A stretch of 64,000 nt of DNA, taken from contig JBBRPP010000011.1 in NCBI GenBank assembly GCA_038227995.1, positions 62,001 through 126,000 on the forward strand, read 5' to 3'. The DNA is from WLMZ01 sp038227995 (lineage in GTDB: Bacteria > Actinomycetota > Acidimicrobiia > Acidimicrobiales > Ilumatobacteraceae). The translations under genes were made by a program, and so were the position numbers. Below the pieces are notes generated by a model. That model was not told the origin of the DNA. It saw nothing but the letters and a program-made list of their open reading frames with translations, and searched no databases. Within the stretch, counting starts at the first letter, position 1. Each line of letters opens with the position of its first letter. Positions 26,557-35,215 of this stretch are shown piece after piece.

Positions 26557-27705
26557 ATGAAGTCGCGCGCCGCTGTGCTCTGGGGTGTCAATCAGGAATG
26601 GAAGATCGAAGAGATGGACGTCGATCCGCCGAAGGCGGGCGAGGTCCTCGTCAACTGGAAGGTCGCCGGACTGTGCCACTCCGACGAGCACATGGTCACC
26701 GGTGACATGGTGCCGCCCAAGGAGTACTGGCCGTTGATGGGCATCGAGGACTTCTTCCCGATCCTCGGTGGGCACGAAGGTGCAGGCATCATCATCGAAG
26801 TCGGCCCGGGCGTCACCAGCGTCAAGGTCGGCGACCACGTGTCGGCCAGCTTCATCCCCAGTTGCGGGCGCTGCAAGAGCTGCTCCACCGGCCGCCAGAA
26901 CCTGTGCGACAACGGCGCCGGCACCTTCGTCGGCGGCATGATCACCGACGGCACACACCGGCATCACATCAACGGCAAGCCCGTCACGCTGATGGCCAAG
27001 GTCGGCACGTTCGCCGAGTACGCCTGCGTCGCCGAGAACTCGGTGATCAAGGTCGACGACGATCTGCCACTCGACTGTGTCGCACTCGTCAGCTGTGGCG
27101 TGGCCACGGGTTGGGGTTCGGCCGTCAGCCGCGCTGGCGTCGTTGCCGGCGACACGGTTGTCGTCGTCGGCATCGGTGGCATCGGCATCAATGCCGTGCA
27201 GGGCGCACGCATGGCCGGTGCCAAGCGCGTCATCGCGATCGACCCGATCGAGTTCAAGCGTGAGAAGGCGATGGAGATGGGCGCGACCCACACGTTCGCC
27301 TCGATGGCCGACGCGCTCGCACCGGTCAACGAGATGACATGGGGAACGATGGCCGACAAGGTCATCATGTGCCCCGGCGTGATGTACGGCGATCTCATGG
27401 CACTCGCCGGTTCGCTCACCGGCAAGGGTGGCACGATCGTGGTCACCGCGGTCGCGCCGATGGCGCAGACCGAAGCGTCGGTCAACCTGTTCGAGCTGGC
27501 GATGATGAACAAGGAGATCAAGGGCACGATCTTCGGTTCGCTCAACCCGCGGGCCGACATCCCCAAGCTGCTCGGCCTGTACCGCGAAGGCCAGCTCAAG
27601 CTCGACGAACTGATCACCAAGCGGTATCCCCTCGAGGAGATCAACGAGGGCTACCGGGCGATGCGGGACGGCGAGAACATCCGCGGCGTCATCGTCAACG
27701 ACTGA
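26557..27705 (+). CDS. NDMA-dependent (mycofactocin-linked) zinc alcohol dehydrogenase 2
   Basis: A 382-residue paralogue of the dehydrogenase at 23790. It keeps the zinc ligands (GLCHSDEH, GGHEGAG, CGRCKSCSTGRQNLC) and the Rossmann motif VVGIGGIGINAVQGARMAGA. It differs by an insertion of about 11 residues after the first zinc segment (MVPPKEYWPLMGIEDFFPI) that should reshape the substrate pocket. ATG 26557 has GGGGGT about nine bases upstream; an in-frame TTG at 26551 is less likely. It is followed after eight bases by MoxR, so the three genes ADH-MoxR-VWA look like one transcript. Confidence 0.94.
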   Translation: MKSRAAVLWGVNQEWKIEEMDVDPPKAGEVLVNWKVAGLCHSDEHMVTGDMVPPKEYWPLMGIEDFFPILGGHEGAGIIIEVGPGVTSVKVGDHVSASFIPSCGRCKSCSTGRQNLCDNGAGTFVGGMITDGTHRHHINGKPVTLMAKVGTFAEYACVAENSVIKVDDDLPLDCVALVSCGVATGWGSAVSRAGVVAGDTVVVVGIGGIGINAVQGARMAGAKRVIAIDPIEFKREKAMEMGATHTFASMADALAPVNEMTWGTMADKVIMCPGVMYGDLMALAGSLTGKGGTIVVTAVAPMAQTEASVNLFELAMMNKEIKGTIFGSLNPRADIPKLLGLYREGQLKLDELITKRYPLEEINEGYRAMRDGENIRGVIVND

Positions 27706-27713
27706 CGGCGTCG

Positions 27714-28664
27714 ATGATCGAACGTGGCCTCATCGATCGGCTCGGCGCGCACGTCGTCGGGCGCACGCGCGAGGTCGAACTCGTGCTCGCTGCGCTCGAC
27801 GCCGACCGTCACGTCCTGCTCGAAGGGCCACCCGGAACCGGCAAGAGCACACTCTTGCGCGCGGTCGCGCGTGAGCTCGCGTTGGGCTTCGAGTTCGTCG
27901 AGGGCAACGCCGAGCTCACGCCCGCACGACTGGTGGGTCACTTCGATCCGGCGCGTGTGCTCATCGACGGTTACGACCCCGAGGTGTTCGTCGACGGGCC
28001 ACTGATCAGTGCGATGCGCGAAGGCGCACTGCTGTACGTGGAGGAGATCAACCGCATCCCCGAAGAGACGCTCAACGTGTTGATCACGGTGATGAGCGAG
28101 CGCGAGCTGCACGTGCCGCGCCTCGGTCGGGTGGCGGCGTCACCGGGGTTCCGGTTGGTCGCGGCGATGAACCCGTTCGACGCGATCGGCACCGCGCGTA
28201 TCAGCGGCGCGGTGTACGACCGCGTGTGCCGGCTCTCGGTCACGTACCAGAGCGCTGTCGAAGAGAGCTCGATCGTTGCTCGGGCGCTGTCCACCGCATC
28301 GTCCGTTGCGCCTCCGGATGCTTGGATCGCCAAGGCGGTCGAGGTTGTTCGGCTCACTCGCAGCCATGCCGAGCTGCGCGTGGGTTCATCGGTCCGTGGC
28401 GCGATCGACGCCAGCGCAGTCGCAGTGTCGCTGGCTCAATTGCGCGGTGTCGCCGTTGACGACGCCGACGTCGGGCTCGATGCTGCCATCGTGGCGCTGT
28501 CGGGTCGTGTGCGCGTTCGCGAGGGCGGCTCTCGGACGAGCGAAGAGATCATCGCCGAACTGTGGCGGTCGGTGTTCAACCGGCCGGAAGAGTCGGCGAA
28601 CAGCGAGAACGGCGACGCGTCGGGAAAAGCCCACGCCCCGATGGGGGCCACCCGCTCCCACTGA
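27714..28664 (+). CDS. MoxR-family AAA+ ATPase
   Basis: A 316-residue AAA+ chaperone-like ATPase. Walker A is LLEGPPGTGKSTLLRAVA, Walker B is GALLYVEEINR, sensor 1 lies in RLVAAMNPFD and the arginine-finger region in AVYDRVCRL. MoxR proteins act with VWA-domain partners in maturing or inserting cofactors into enzymes, such as methanol dehydrogenase in methylotrophs. Here it sits eight bases behind an alcohol dehydrogenase and before a VWA gene, so a role in activating that dehydrogenase is plausible but inferred. ATG 27714 is the first start clear of the upstream stop. Confidence 0.93.
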   Translation: MIERGLIDRLGAHVVGRTREVELVLAALDADRHVLLEGPPGTGKSTLLRAVARELALGFEFVEGNAELTPARLVGHFDPARVLIDGYDPEVFVDGPLISAMREGALLYVEEINRIPEETLNVLITVMSERELHVPRLGRVAASPGFRLVAAMNPFDAIGTARISGAVYDRVCRLSVTYQSAVEESSIVARALSTASSVAPPDAWIAKAVEVVRLTRSHAELRVGSSVRGAIDASAVAVSLAQLRGVAVDDADVGLDAAIVALSGRVRVREGGSRTSEEIIAELWRSVFNRPEESANSENGDASGKAHAPMGATRSH

Positions 28665-28732
28665 CCAAGGAGGGCGAAGCTGCCGACGCCGCCATCGCCG
28701 AAGGTGCTCGGCGCACGACGTCGCGCCGCGAG

Positions 28733-29587
28733 ATGTCACGCAACCCCCGCTTCGAGCAGATCTCACCCGAGGTCGGCGAGCTCGACGAAGTCGCGGTCGA
28801 CGAGAGCCTCAGCGAGGCACCCGACGAGACGATGGCATTGCTTGCTGATCTGACCGCGGCCACCGACCCGAAGTTGCGCGAGCTGGCTCGTCGGCTCGCG
28901 GCGCGACTCTTCCTCGACGTCAGCCGCCGCGGGGCCGTCCGGCCGCGTGGCATCGGCAAACTCGCCACGTTGCCCTACCAACCCGACGGCGGAGACATCG
29001 ACATCGATGCCAGCATCGAGGCGATCGCCGAAGCATCCGGCTCCGGCCACGCCATCGATGCGTCGCGACTGAAGGTGCGCGGGTGGGTCAAGCCGGGAAC
29101 CGCGCTGTGCCTGATGGTCGACCGCAGCGGGTCGATGGGTGGCATGCCGCTTGCCACCTCGGCCGTTGCGGCCGCGGCCGTGGCATGGCGGGCGCCGGCC
29201 GACTACAGCGTGCTCGCGTTCGGCAAGGACATCGTCGTCGCCAAGTCGCAGGACGTGTTCAAGGAGAGCGAGCGTGTGGTCAACGACGTGCTCAGTCTGC
29301 GTGGCTTCGGCACCACCGACGTCGCCGGGGCCTTGCAGACCGCGCAGTTGCAGCTGGGTCGTTCACGGGCCGGCCGCCGGATCGCCGTGTTGCTGTCGGA
29401 TTGCCGGTCGACGGTGGAGGGCAACGTGATCGCGGCTGCAGCGGCGCTGGATGAGCTGCTGATCATCGCGCCCGAAGGTGACTCCGCCGAGGCCGAGGCG
29501 CTTGCCGCCGCCGTCGGTGCGCGGGTCGGTTTCGCGGCCGGCCCGGCTTCGGTTGCCGACGTGCTGTCGCGCCTGCTCGACGACTGA
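28733..29587 (+). CDS. VWA-domain protein (MoxR partner)
   Basis: A protein of about 284 residues. Its N-terminal half is helical and acidic (EVGELDEVAVDESLSEAPDE), and the VWA domain begins near residue 115 with an intact MIDAS motif in MVDRSGSMGG, followed by the Thr of RGFGTTDVAGAL and the Asp in VLLSDCRST. The frame is open upstream to 28562, inside moxR. A good AAGGAGGGCG at 28668-28677 lies too far from ATG 28733, so a non-canonical start near 28680 is possible. It forms the MoxR-VWA pair behind the second dehydrogenase. Confidence 0.85.
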   Translation: MSRNPRFEQISPEVGELDEVAVDESLSEAPDETMALLADLTAATDPKLRELARRLAARLFLDVSRRGAVRPRGIGKLATLPYQPDGGDIDIDASIEAIAEASGSGHAIDASRLKVRGWVKPGTALCLMVDRSGSMGGMPLATSAVAAAAVAWRAPADYSVLAFGKDIVVAKSQDVFKESERVVNDVLSLRGFGTTDVAGALQTAQLQLGRSRAGRRIAVLLSDCRSTVEGNVIAAAAALDELLIIAPEGDSAEAEALAAAVGARVGFAAGPASVADVLSRLLDD

Positions 29588-29613
29588 CGCAGCGTCGCAG
29601 GCCCGTCCGCCGC

Positions 29614-30261
29614 TCACGGCGTGCGGAGGTACGTGAGGACGGCCAGGACCCGACGATGTTCGGTGTCGCTCACCGGCAGCTCGAGCTTGGTCAGGATCGA
29701 CGTGATGTGCTTCTCGACGGCTCCCTCGCTGACGACCATCTGTTGGGCGATGCCGGTGTTGGATCGTCCCTCGGCCATCAGGCCCAGAACCTCTCGCTCG
29801 CGCGGCGTCAGCATCGACAGCGGCTCGCGCCGCCGGCTGCGGGTGAGCAGTTGGGCCACGACTTCGGGGTCCAGTGCTGTGCCTCCCGCGGCGACGCGCC
29901 GGCAGGCGCTGACGAACTCGGCCACATCGGCGACGCGTTCTTTGAGCAGATAGCCGACCCCGACCGTGCTGCCGCCCAGCAATTCGGTGGCGAAGCTCTC
30001 TTCGACGTACTGCGACAAGACGAGCACCGGTGTGCCTGGGCGGACCGATCGCAACTCGACGGCGGCGCGCAACCCTTCGTCGGTGAACGTCGGGGGCATG
30101 CGGACGTCGACGATCACGATGTCGGGATCGGTCTCGTGCACGGTCGCCAACAGCTTGCTGGCATCACCGAGCGCGGCGACGACTTCGGCGTCGTATTCGT
30201 TGAGCAAGCGAGTGATTCCCTCGCGCAGCAGGACGGAGTCCTCGACGATCACGACCCGCAT
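29614..30261 (-). CDS. LuxR/NarL-type response regulator
   Basis: A 215-residue response regulator. The receiver domain has the acidic pair in VVIVEDS, phosphoacceptor D52 in IVIVDVRMPP and the Lys in YLLKERV. The LuxR HTH covers about residues 148-205, LTPREREVLGLMAEGRSN and AVEKHITSILTKL. The start overlaps the histidine kinase gene by 13 bases on the same strand, forming a two-component system coupled to the MMPL transporter upstream. Confidence 0.95.
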   Translation of the reverse strand: MRVVIVEDSVLLREGITRLLNEYDAEVVAALGDASKLLATVHETDPDIVIVDVRMPPTFTDEGLRAAVELRSVRPGTPVLVLSQYVEESFATELLGGSTVGVGYLLKERVADVAEFVSACRRVAAGGTALDPEVVAQLLTRSRRREPLSMLTPREREVLGLMAEGRSNTGIAQQMVVSEGAVEKHITSILTKLELPVSDTEHRRVLAVLTYLRTP

Positions 30262-31616
30262 GGCATCTCCACGGTCAACAGTGTGGGGCCGCCGGTCGGG
30301 CTCGACACACGGAGCCGGCCTTCGACGGCGAGGATTCGATCACGGAGCCCGCTGAGTCCGCCACCGGGGTGCTCGACGGCGCCGCCGATGCCGTCGTCGA
30401 AGATGTCGATCGCGAGCACGCCTGATCGTTCGCGGATGCGGACCGAGCCGCGTCGGGCCCGACTGTGCTTGGCGATGTTGGCAAGCGATTCGGCGACGAC
30501 GAAGTAGGCCGCAGCCTCGATCGACGCGGGAGGTCGGTGGTCGAGTGTGACATCCAGTTCGATCGGAACCGGACTGCGTGCAGCGAGCGCCGACAACGCG
30601 GCGTCGAGCCCTCGATCCGTGAGCACCGACGGATGGATGCCCCGAACCAGCTCGCGCAGTTCGACGATCGCCTGCTTGGCCTCTTCGTGCGCGCGGGTCA
30701 CGAGCTCGGTCGCTCGCTCCGAGTCGCCCTCCGTGGCCATCCGTTCGCGGGCCAGACCGAGATCCATCGCGAGCGCGACGAGTCGTTGCTGGGCGCCGTC
30801 GTGCAGATCGCGTTCGATGCGACGCAGTTCGACGCTCGCGCCTTCGACAGACGCATCGCGGCTGACCGTCAACTCCTCGACACGCTGCGTCAGAGCACTC
30901 TCCGGGCCGGGCGACAGGATCGAACGCACCAACCCCATGTCGGCTTTGGCGATGCCGCGTACGATGCGCGGTGCGGCGATGAGCATCGCCAACCCGAAGA
31001 CACACAGTGCGCTGGCGTATCCGAAACGACCCCAGCCGTGGAGCACGTAGTGGTTTCCGAAGTGATACGGGCCGCCGTCGCTGTTCTCGGGCAGCCAGTA
31101 GGTGTAGAGCGGGAAGAAGGCGGTGCTCAACGAGACGCTCCACACGACGATCGTGACCGTGAACGTGAAGATGCCCCACGGCAGCGCGAGCAGACCGAAC
31201 CCGAGTCCGCGCCATGCCGGACCATCGGCAAGCAACGCCTTGCTGCGCTGCCAGAACGAACCGGCCGTGCTGACCTTGGGGAAGGCGGGCAGGCGCACGC
31301 CGAACAGGGCCCGGGCGCGCCCGCGTTCGACGGAGCCGATCACTCGGCCGAAGCGCACCGTGGCGACCATCAGCGGAATGCCGATCAACGTGATCAGCAG
31401 GCCGGCGCTGGTGGACAGCAGCGTGACCACGACCGTGAACCACGCGATGCCGAGGGCGAGGTTGACGAGGAGATGCAGGGTCGCGGCCCACGTGCGGGCC
31501 TCGAAGAGCGGATGGTAGGCACGGATCAACCAGTTCCGCGGCGGCGCTGTCTGCGCCGCAGCGGCCGGGTCGCCGGGTGAAGGGTCGACACTGGCCGGGT
31601 CGACAGTTGCCGTCAT
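30249..31616 (-). CDS. sensor histidine kinase (HisKA_3 type)
   Basis: A 455-residue NarX/DesK-like kinase. Several membrane helices (two pairs, with a PspC/sensor-like segment LLITLIGIPLMVATVRFGR) occupy about the first 250 residues. The dimerisation motif with the phospho-His is ERDLHDGAQQRLVALAMDLG. The HATPase domain follows, with the N-box AESLANIAKHSRA and G-boxes DDGIGGA and GGGLSGLRDR. Its ATG overlaps the MMPL stop (ATGA). It phosphorylates the regulator encoded just downstream; the signal is unknown but may be envelope stress. Confidence 0.93.
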   Translation of the reverse strand: MTATVDPASVDPSPGDPAAAAQTAPPRNWLIRAYHPLFEARTWAATLHLLVNLALGIAWFTVVVTLLSTSAGLLITLIGIPLMVATVRFGRVIGSVERGRARALFGVRLPAFPKVSTAGSFWQRSKALLADGPAWRGLGFGLLALPWGIFTFTVTIVVWSVSLSTAFFPLYTYWLPENSDGGPYHFGNHYVLHGWGRFGYASALCVFGLAMLIAAPRIVRGIAKADMGLVRSILSPGPESALTQRVEELTVSRDASVEGASVELRRIERDLHDGAQQRLVALAMDLGLARERMATEGDSERATELVTRAHEEAKQAIVELRELVRGIHPSVLTDRGLDAALSALAARSPVPIELDVTLDHRPPASIEAAAYFVVAESLANIAKHSRARRGSVRIRERSGVLAIDIFDDGIGGAVEHPGGGLSGLRDRILAVEGRLRVSSPTGGPTLLTVEMPCGS

Positions 31617-33808
31617 TTCGACACCGCCACGAGCTCTGGCTCTGACCCGACGGGGTCGACGATGAGCGACGCGAGGACCGGCACGGTCGGCTGATGTTGC
31701 TCGATCGAGATGTTGGGTGTGACCCGATCGAGCCAGCGCGGCATCCACCAGTTGCGCGTGCCGAGCAGTTCCATCGTCGCCGGCACCAGCACCATGCGGA
31801 CGATCGTTGCATCGATCAGCACGGCCACGGCCAACCCGAGCCCGATCAGCTTGATGTCGCGCATGTCGCCGAGGACGAAACTGCCGAACACGCACACCAT
31901 GATGGCCGCCGCGGCGGTGATGATGCGCGCCGTGGATGCCAGCCCTTCGACCACGGCGTGGCTGTTGTCGCCGGTGGCCGAGTAGCGCTCCTTGACCGAA
32001 CTGAGCAGGAACACCTCGTAGTCCATCGACAGGCCGAACACGATCGCGAAGAGCATCATCGGCGCCCATGGTTCGATCGGGCCGGTCGAGTGCACTCCGA
32101 ACAGCGACGCCAACCAACCCCACTGGAACACGGCCACCATCACACCGTAGGCGGCGCCGATGGAGAGCAGGTTCATGACGACCGCCTTCAACGGCACCAG
32201 CACCGAACGGAACACCATCATCAACAACAGGAAGCTGAGGACGAGGACGGCAGCGATGAAGATCGGCAGGCGTGACGACATCTTGTCGGCGAAGTCCACG
32301 TTCGATGCGGTCTGCCCGCCGACGTGTCCCGTCACCCCGGCTTCGGACAGGACGGTCGAGCGCAGCCGGCCGACAAGGTCGGCGGTCGCCGACGACTGCG
32401 GTGCGGTCGTCGGGATCACCGAGATCAGCGCGGAGCGGCCGTTGGCGGATTCCACGGCGGGGCCGACTGCTGCGACGCCGGGCGTCGACCGGACCAGCGC
32501 CGGCACGGCTTCAGCCGCAACGCGTTCGGCCTGGGTCGGGGTGTCGACCGTGATGACCAAAGGCCCGTTGGTGCCGGGCCCGAAGCCGTCGGCGAGCAGG
32601 TCGTAGGCGTTTCGAGTGGTCGAGCCCTTCGGATCGTTGCCCGAGTCGGCAGACGCGAGACGCATGCTGACGACGGGCAGGCCGGCGGCGAGCAGGACGA
32701 CGAGACCGGCGCCGGCGAACTTCACCGGGTGGCGCTGCACGAGCCGGCTCCAACGGTGCCAGCCCGTCTCGCGGACCGGGCGCTGACGACGATGGACCGA
32801 CCAACGATCCAGTCGTGTGCCGAGAACTCCGAGCAGAGCCGGGATCAGGGTGAGCGCTGCGAGGACGGCGACGAGCACCGCGGTCGACGTGCCGAGGGCG
32901 AGGCCGTAGAGGAAGGGCAGACCCATCAAGAACATCCCGAGCAAGGAGATCATCACCGTGACACCGGCGAACGCGACCGCGCGTCCGGCAGTACTGATCG
33001 ATTCGACGATCGCCTGATCGGTCGTTGCGCCACGCCTCAGCGCCTCGCGGTAGCGGGTGACGATGAACAGCGCGTAGTCGATGCCGACCCCGATGCCGAC
33101 CATCGATGCCACTTGCACCGTGAAGCCGGGCGTCTTGACGACGTTCGCCCACAGCTCGACGCCAGCGAGGCCGATCACGATGCCGACGACCGCGGTGAAG
33201 ATGGGCAGGCCCATCGCCGCCACCGACCCGAACGCGATCAGCAGGATGACGACAGCAGCGAGGAGACCGAACGCTTCGGTAGAGGGCACGTCGCCCTTGA
33301 CGAATGGATCGCCGAGGAACTCGACCTGCACGCCGGCGGCTCGAAGGCCTTTGGCATCAGCGGTCATCGCGTCGGCGGTCTTCTGGATCTCGTCGATGGT
33401 CGCGGACTCCTTGACATCGACGGTTGCAAACGCCGTCGTGCCGTCGGCGGAGATCTGTGCCGGTCCGTCGTGGCTGGCGCTCGCGTCAGCAGCGAACGGT
33501 GAGCCGGCGGCGGTCACGATCGGCAACTTCGCGACAGTCGCAAGGTAGTCGTCGATCGCATCACTCGACTTCCCGACGCCCTGTTGACGATGGAAGACCA
33601 CCGTGGCCGACGGTCCGGATGCGCTGGAGAAGTCTCTGGCGAGGACCTGGTACGCGGCGTCGCTGTCGGTGCCGGTCAATCGACCACTCGATGCGTACGT
33701 GCCCCCCTTCGCGCCGGCGAGGAGGGATACCGCGACGGCGGCGGCGATCCAGATGGCAATGACTGTCCACCGACGGCGGTGGCACACGGAAGCAAGTTTT
33801 TCGAGCAT
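31613..33808 (-). CDS. MMPL-family RND transporter
   Basis: A 731-residue exporter of the MmpL/RND group that should use proton motive force to move lipids or hydrophobic compounds. There are twelve membrane segments in the two-times-six arrangement with large extracellular loops after TM1 and TM7. The conserved cores GIGVGIDYALFIVTRYREAL and VFGLSMDYEVFLLSSVKERY are present in each half. ATG 33808 gives the usual short N-terminus (MLEKLASVCHRRRW); an in-frame Met at 33844 is an alternative. It is coupled to the kinase and regulator downstream, and divergent to a winged-helix regulator. Confidence 0.93.
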   Translation of the reverse strand: MLEKLASVCHRRRWTVIAIWIAAAVAVSLLAGAKGGTYASSGRLTGTDSDAAYQVLARDFSSASGPSATVVFHRQQGVGKSSDAIDDYLATVAKLPIVTAAGSPFAADASASHDGPAQISADGTTAFATVDVKESATIDEIQKTADAMTADAKGLRAAGVQVEFLGDPFVKGDVPSTEAFGLLAAVVILLIAFGSVAAMGLPIFTAVVGIVIGLAGVELWANVVKTPGFTVQVASMVGIGVGIDYALFIVTRYREALRRGATTDQAIVESISTAGRAVAFAGVTVMISLLGMFLMGLPFLYGLALGTSTAVLVAVLAALTLIPALLGVLGTRLDRWSVHRRQRPVRETGWHRWSRLVQRHPVKFAGAGLVVLLAAGLPVVSMRLASADSGNDPKGSTTRNAYDLLADGFGPGTNGPLVITVDTPTQAERVAAEAVPALVRSTPGVAAVGPAVESANGRSALISVIPTTAPQSSATADLVGRLRSTVLSEAGVTGHVGGQTASNVDFADKMSSRLPIFIAAVLVLSFLLLMMVFRSVLVPLKAVVMNLLSIGAAYGVMVAVFQWGWLASLFGVHSTGPIEPWAPMMLFAIVFGLSMDYEVFLLSSVKERYSATGDNSHAVVEGLASTARIITAAAAIMVCVFGSFVLGDMRDIKLIGLGLAVAVLIDATIVRMVLVPATMELLGTRNWWMPRWLDRVTPNISIEQHQPTVPVLASLIVDPVGSEPELVAVSK

Positions 33809-34035
33809 GCCGACAGTGTGAGCTTCGACGCTTGGCTGCGACATGAGGCCCACCTGCGTCTGGCTTGGGGGGTTAACCCCCGTATCCGTGCTCGTTGACG
33901 GGTCCGTTGACGTGCCCGCCTTCGGCACCGCGAAGGTCGATGGATGGCGGCGCACGAGCGCTTAACACCGTGTTCACAACAGCCCCACAGAGCGCGTCAT
34001 CGACCAGTGTTACCGTCAGCCCAGATCCAGCTGGA

Positions 34036-34608
34036 GTGGAAGTCATCGTTGTGTCGAACCCTGAATCTCTCACGGCCGGCCTTCCCGGCGTCCATGTCGA
34101 ACTGGTGCAATGGCCGCGCGACGAAGCACTGCGCACCAACCTCGCCAGGGCCGGCATCGCCCGGCTTCTCCTCGTCGCGCACGATGCCGATCCACCCGAG
34201 GTGATCGGTGTCAACGAGGACTGGATCCGGGTGCCCGCCGACGAGCGCGACATCGTGCATCGCGCCCAGCGCCTGAGCCAATGGGTCGCCCACCTCGCGT
34301 CGGAGAAGCTGGTGGTCGACTCCAACCGCATCGCCCATCGTGGCGGAGCGGCAGTCGTACTCGGTGAACTCGAATCGGCGTTGCTGCGATTGCTGATGAA
34401 CGATCGAGGACTCGTGCTCCGCGAGGCGCTCGAATCATCGCTGTGGCCCGACGGACCCCCCAGCGCGCGGTCGCTCGACAACCTGGTGTTCCGCCTGCGT
34501 GGTCACCTCGAACGATTGGGCGTGGCCGTGCGATCCGCTCGGGGCAAGGGTTTCCTGATCGAAGTCGACGACGTCGCCAGCGGAGAGCACCACGGCCCGG
34601 CGGCGTGA
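34036..34608 (+). CDS. transcriptional regulator with OmpR-type winged helix
   Basis: A protein of about 190 residues. The N-terminal part (VEVIVVSNPESLTAGLPG, LLLVAHDAD) looks like a degenerate receiver-like alpha/beta domain lacking a clear phosphoacceptor. The C-terminal winged helix has LGELESALLRLLMNDRGLVL, RSLDNLVFRLRGHLERLG and SARGKGFLIE, as in the OmpR/PhoB effector domain. It is divergent from the MMPL-kinase-regulator operon and may control it. The start is uncertain: GTG 34036 begins at a beta strand, with GTG 34051 and longer starts to 33895 also possible. TACCGT at 34011-34016 is a possible -10. Confidence 0.8.
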   Translation: MEVIVVSNPESLTAGLPGVHVELVQWPRDEALRTNLARAGIARLLLVAHDADPPEVIGVNEDWIRVPADERDIVHRAQRLSQWVAHLASEKLVVDSNRIAHRGGAAVVLGELESALLRLLMNDRGLVLREALESSLWPDGPPSARSLDNLVFRLRGHLERLGVAVRSARGKGFLIEVDDVASGEHHGPAA

Positions 34609-34620
34609 GCGCTGCTGAAT

Positions 34621-35115
34621 TCAGGCCGAGGCGGTGGCCATCAACGGCTTGATCGGTGGCGGCGCCGGAGTGCGCCGCAGCCGGACGGCAACCGCACCGA
34701 CAGCGCCCATCGCAACGAGATAGCCGAGCGTGTCGAGAGCGAACACGATGCGGGCCTGGTTGTGCACCGTGATGCACCCTGTTCGGTTGTAGACGTAGCC
34801 GGTCCAGCCGGCGAGCTGCGGGTACTTCTTCAACAGTGCCGGGTCGCTCACGACGTAGTTCTTGTGGTCCTTCGCCAGCGTGTCGCGCACCGGTGCGGTC
34901 AGCTTGAGGTCGGGCAACGGCTTGTCGTGGGCGCCGCTCTCGAACAGCGTGTTGCACTCGACGGTCTTCGACACCGGTGCGTTGGTACGCGGGTCGAGTC
35001 CGATCGGAATCGCATCGTGCAACGGGCGCAGCGCCCAGATGAACACCACGGAGAGATACCACACCGTGAGCGCAGCGGCGACGATCTTCAACCAGCGGCT
35101 GGCGGTGGGGGACAT
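34621..35115 (-). CDS. two-helix membrane protein of unknown function
   Basis: A 164-residue protein with one hydrophobic helix near the N-terminus (WLKIVAAALTVWYLSVVFIW) and a second near the C-terminus (ALDTLGYLVAMGAVGAVAV). The roughly 90-residue loop between them has two cysteines (VECNTLF and TGCITV) and probably faces outside. No family was recognised. TACGAT lies eight bases before ATG 35115. It ends 12 bp from the convergent regulator. Confidence 0.7.
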   Translation of the reverse strand: MSPTASRWLKIVAAALTVWYLSVVFIWALRPLHDAIPIGLDPRTNAPVSKTVECNTLFESGAHDKPLPDLKLTAPVRDTLAKDHKNYVVSDPALLKKYPQLAGWTGYVYNRTGCITVHNQARIVFALDTLGYLVAMGAVGAVAVRLRRTPAPPPIKPLMATASA

Positions 35116-35123
35116 GGGCCGAC

Positions 35124-35129
35124 ATCGTA
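35124..35129 (-). promoter_or_regulatory. -10-like TACGAT for the membrane protein gene
   Basis: On the minus strand TACGAT is followed by eight bases and ATG 35115, without a Shine-Dalgarno. Confidence 0.4.
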
Positions 35130-35202
35130 TCCAGCCCGCTACTCGTTCCCCAGTGCAGCCCGGGACGGCGAGCAGCGCGGTCCGAGGTCGCCACTCGGCT
35201 CG

Positions 35203-35208
35203 TAGGCT
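35203..35208 (+). promoter_or_regulatory. -10-like TAGGCT for the hydrolase at 35216
   Basis: TAGGCT is followed by seven bases and GTG 35216. The exact spacing was used to choose the hydrolase start. Confidence 0.5.
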
Positions 35209-35215
35209 CGCCAGG

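Noticed and set aside
30465..31580. A 371-codon plus-strand frame opposite the histidine kinase
   Set aside because: Arg/Asp/Gln-rich shadow composition; the opposite strand has intact kinase motifs.
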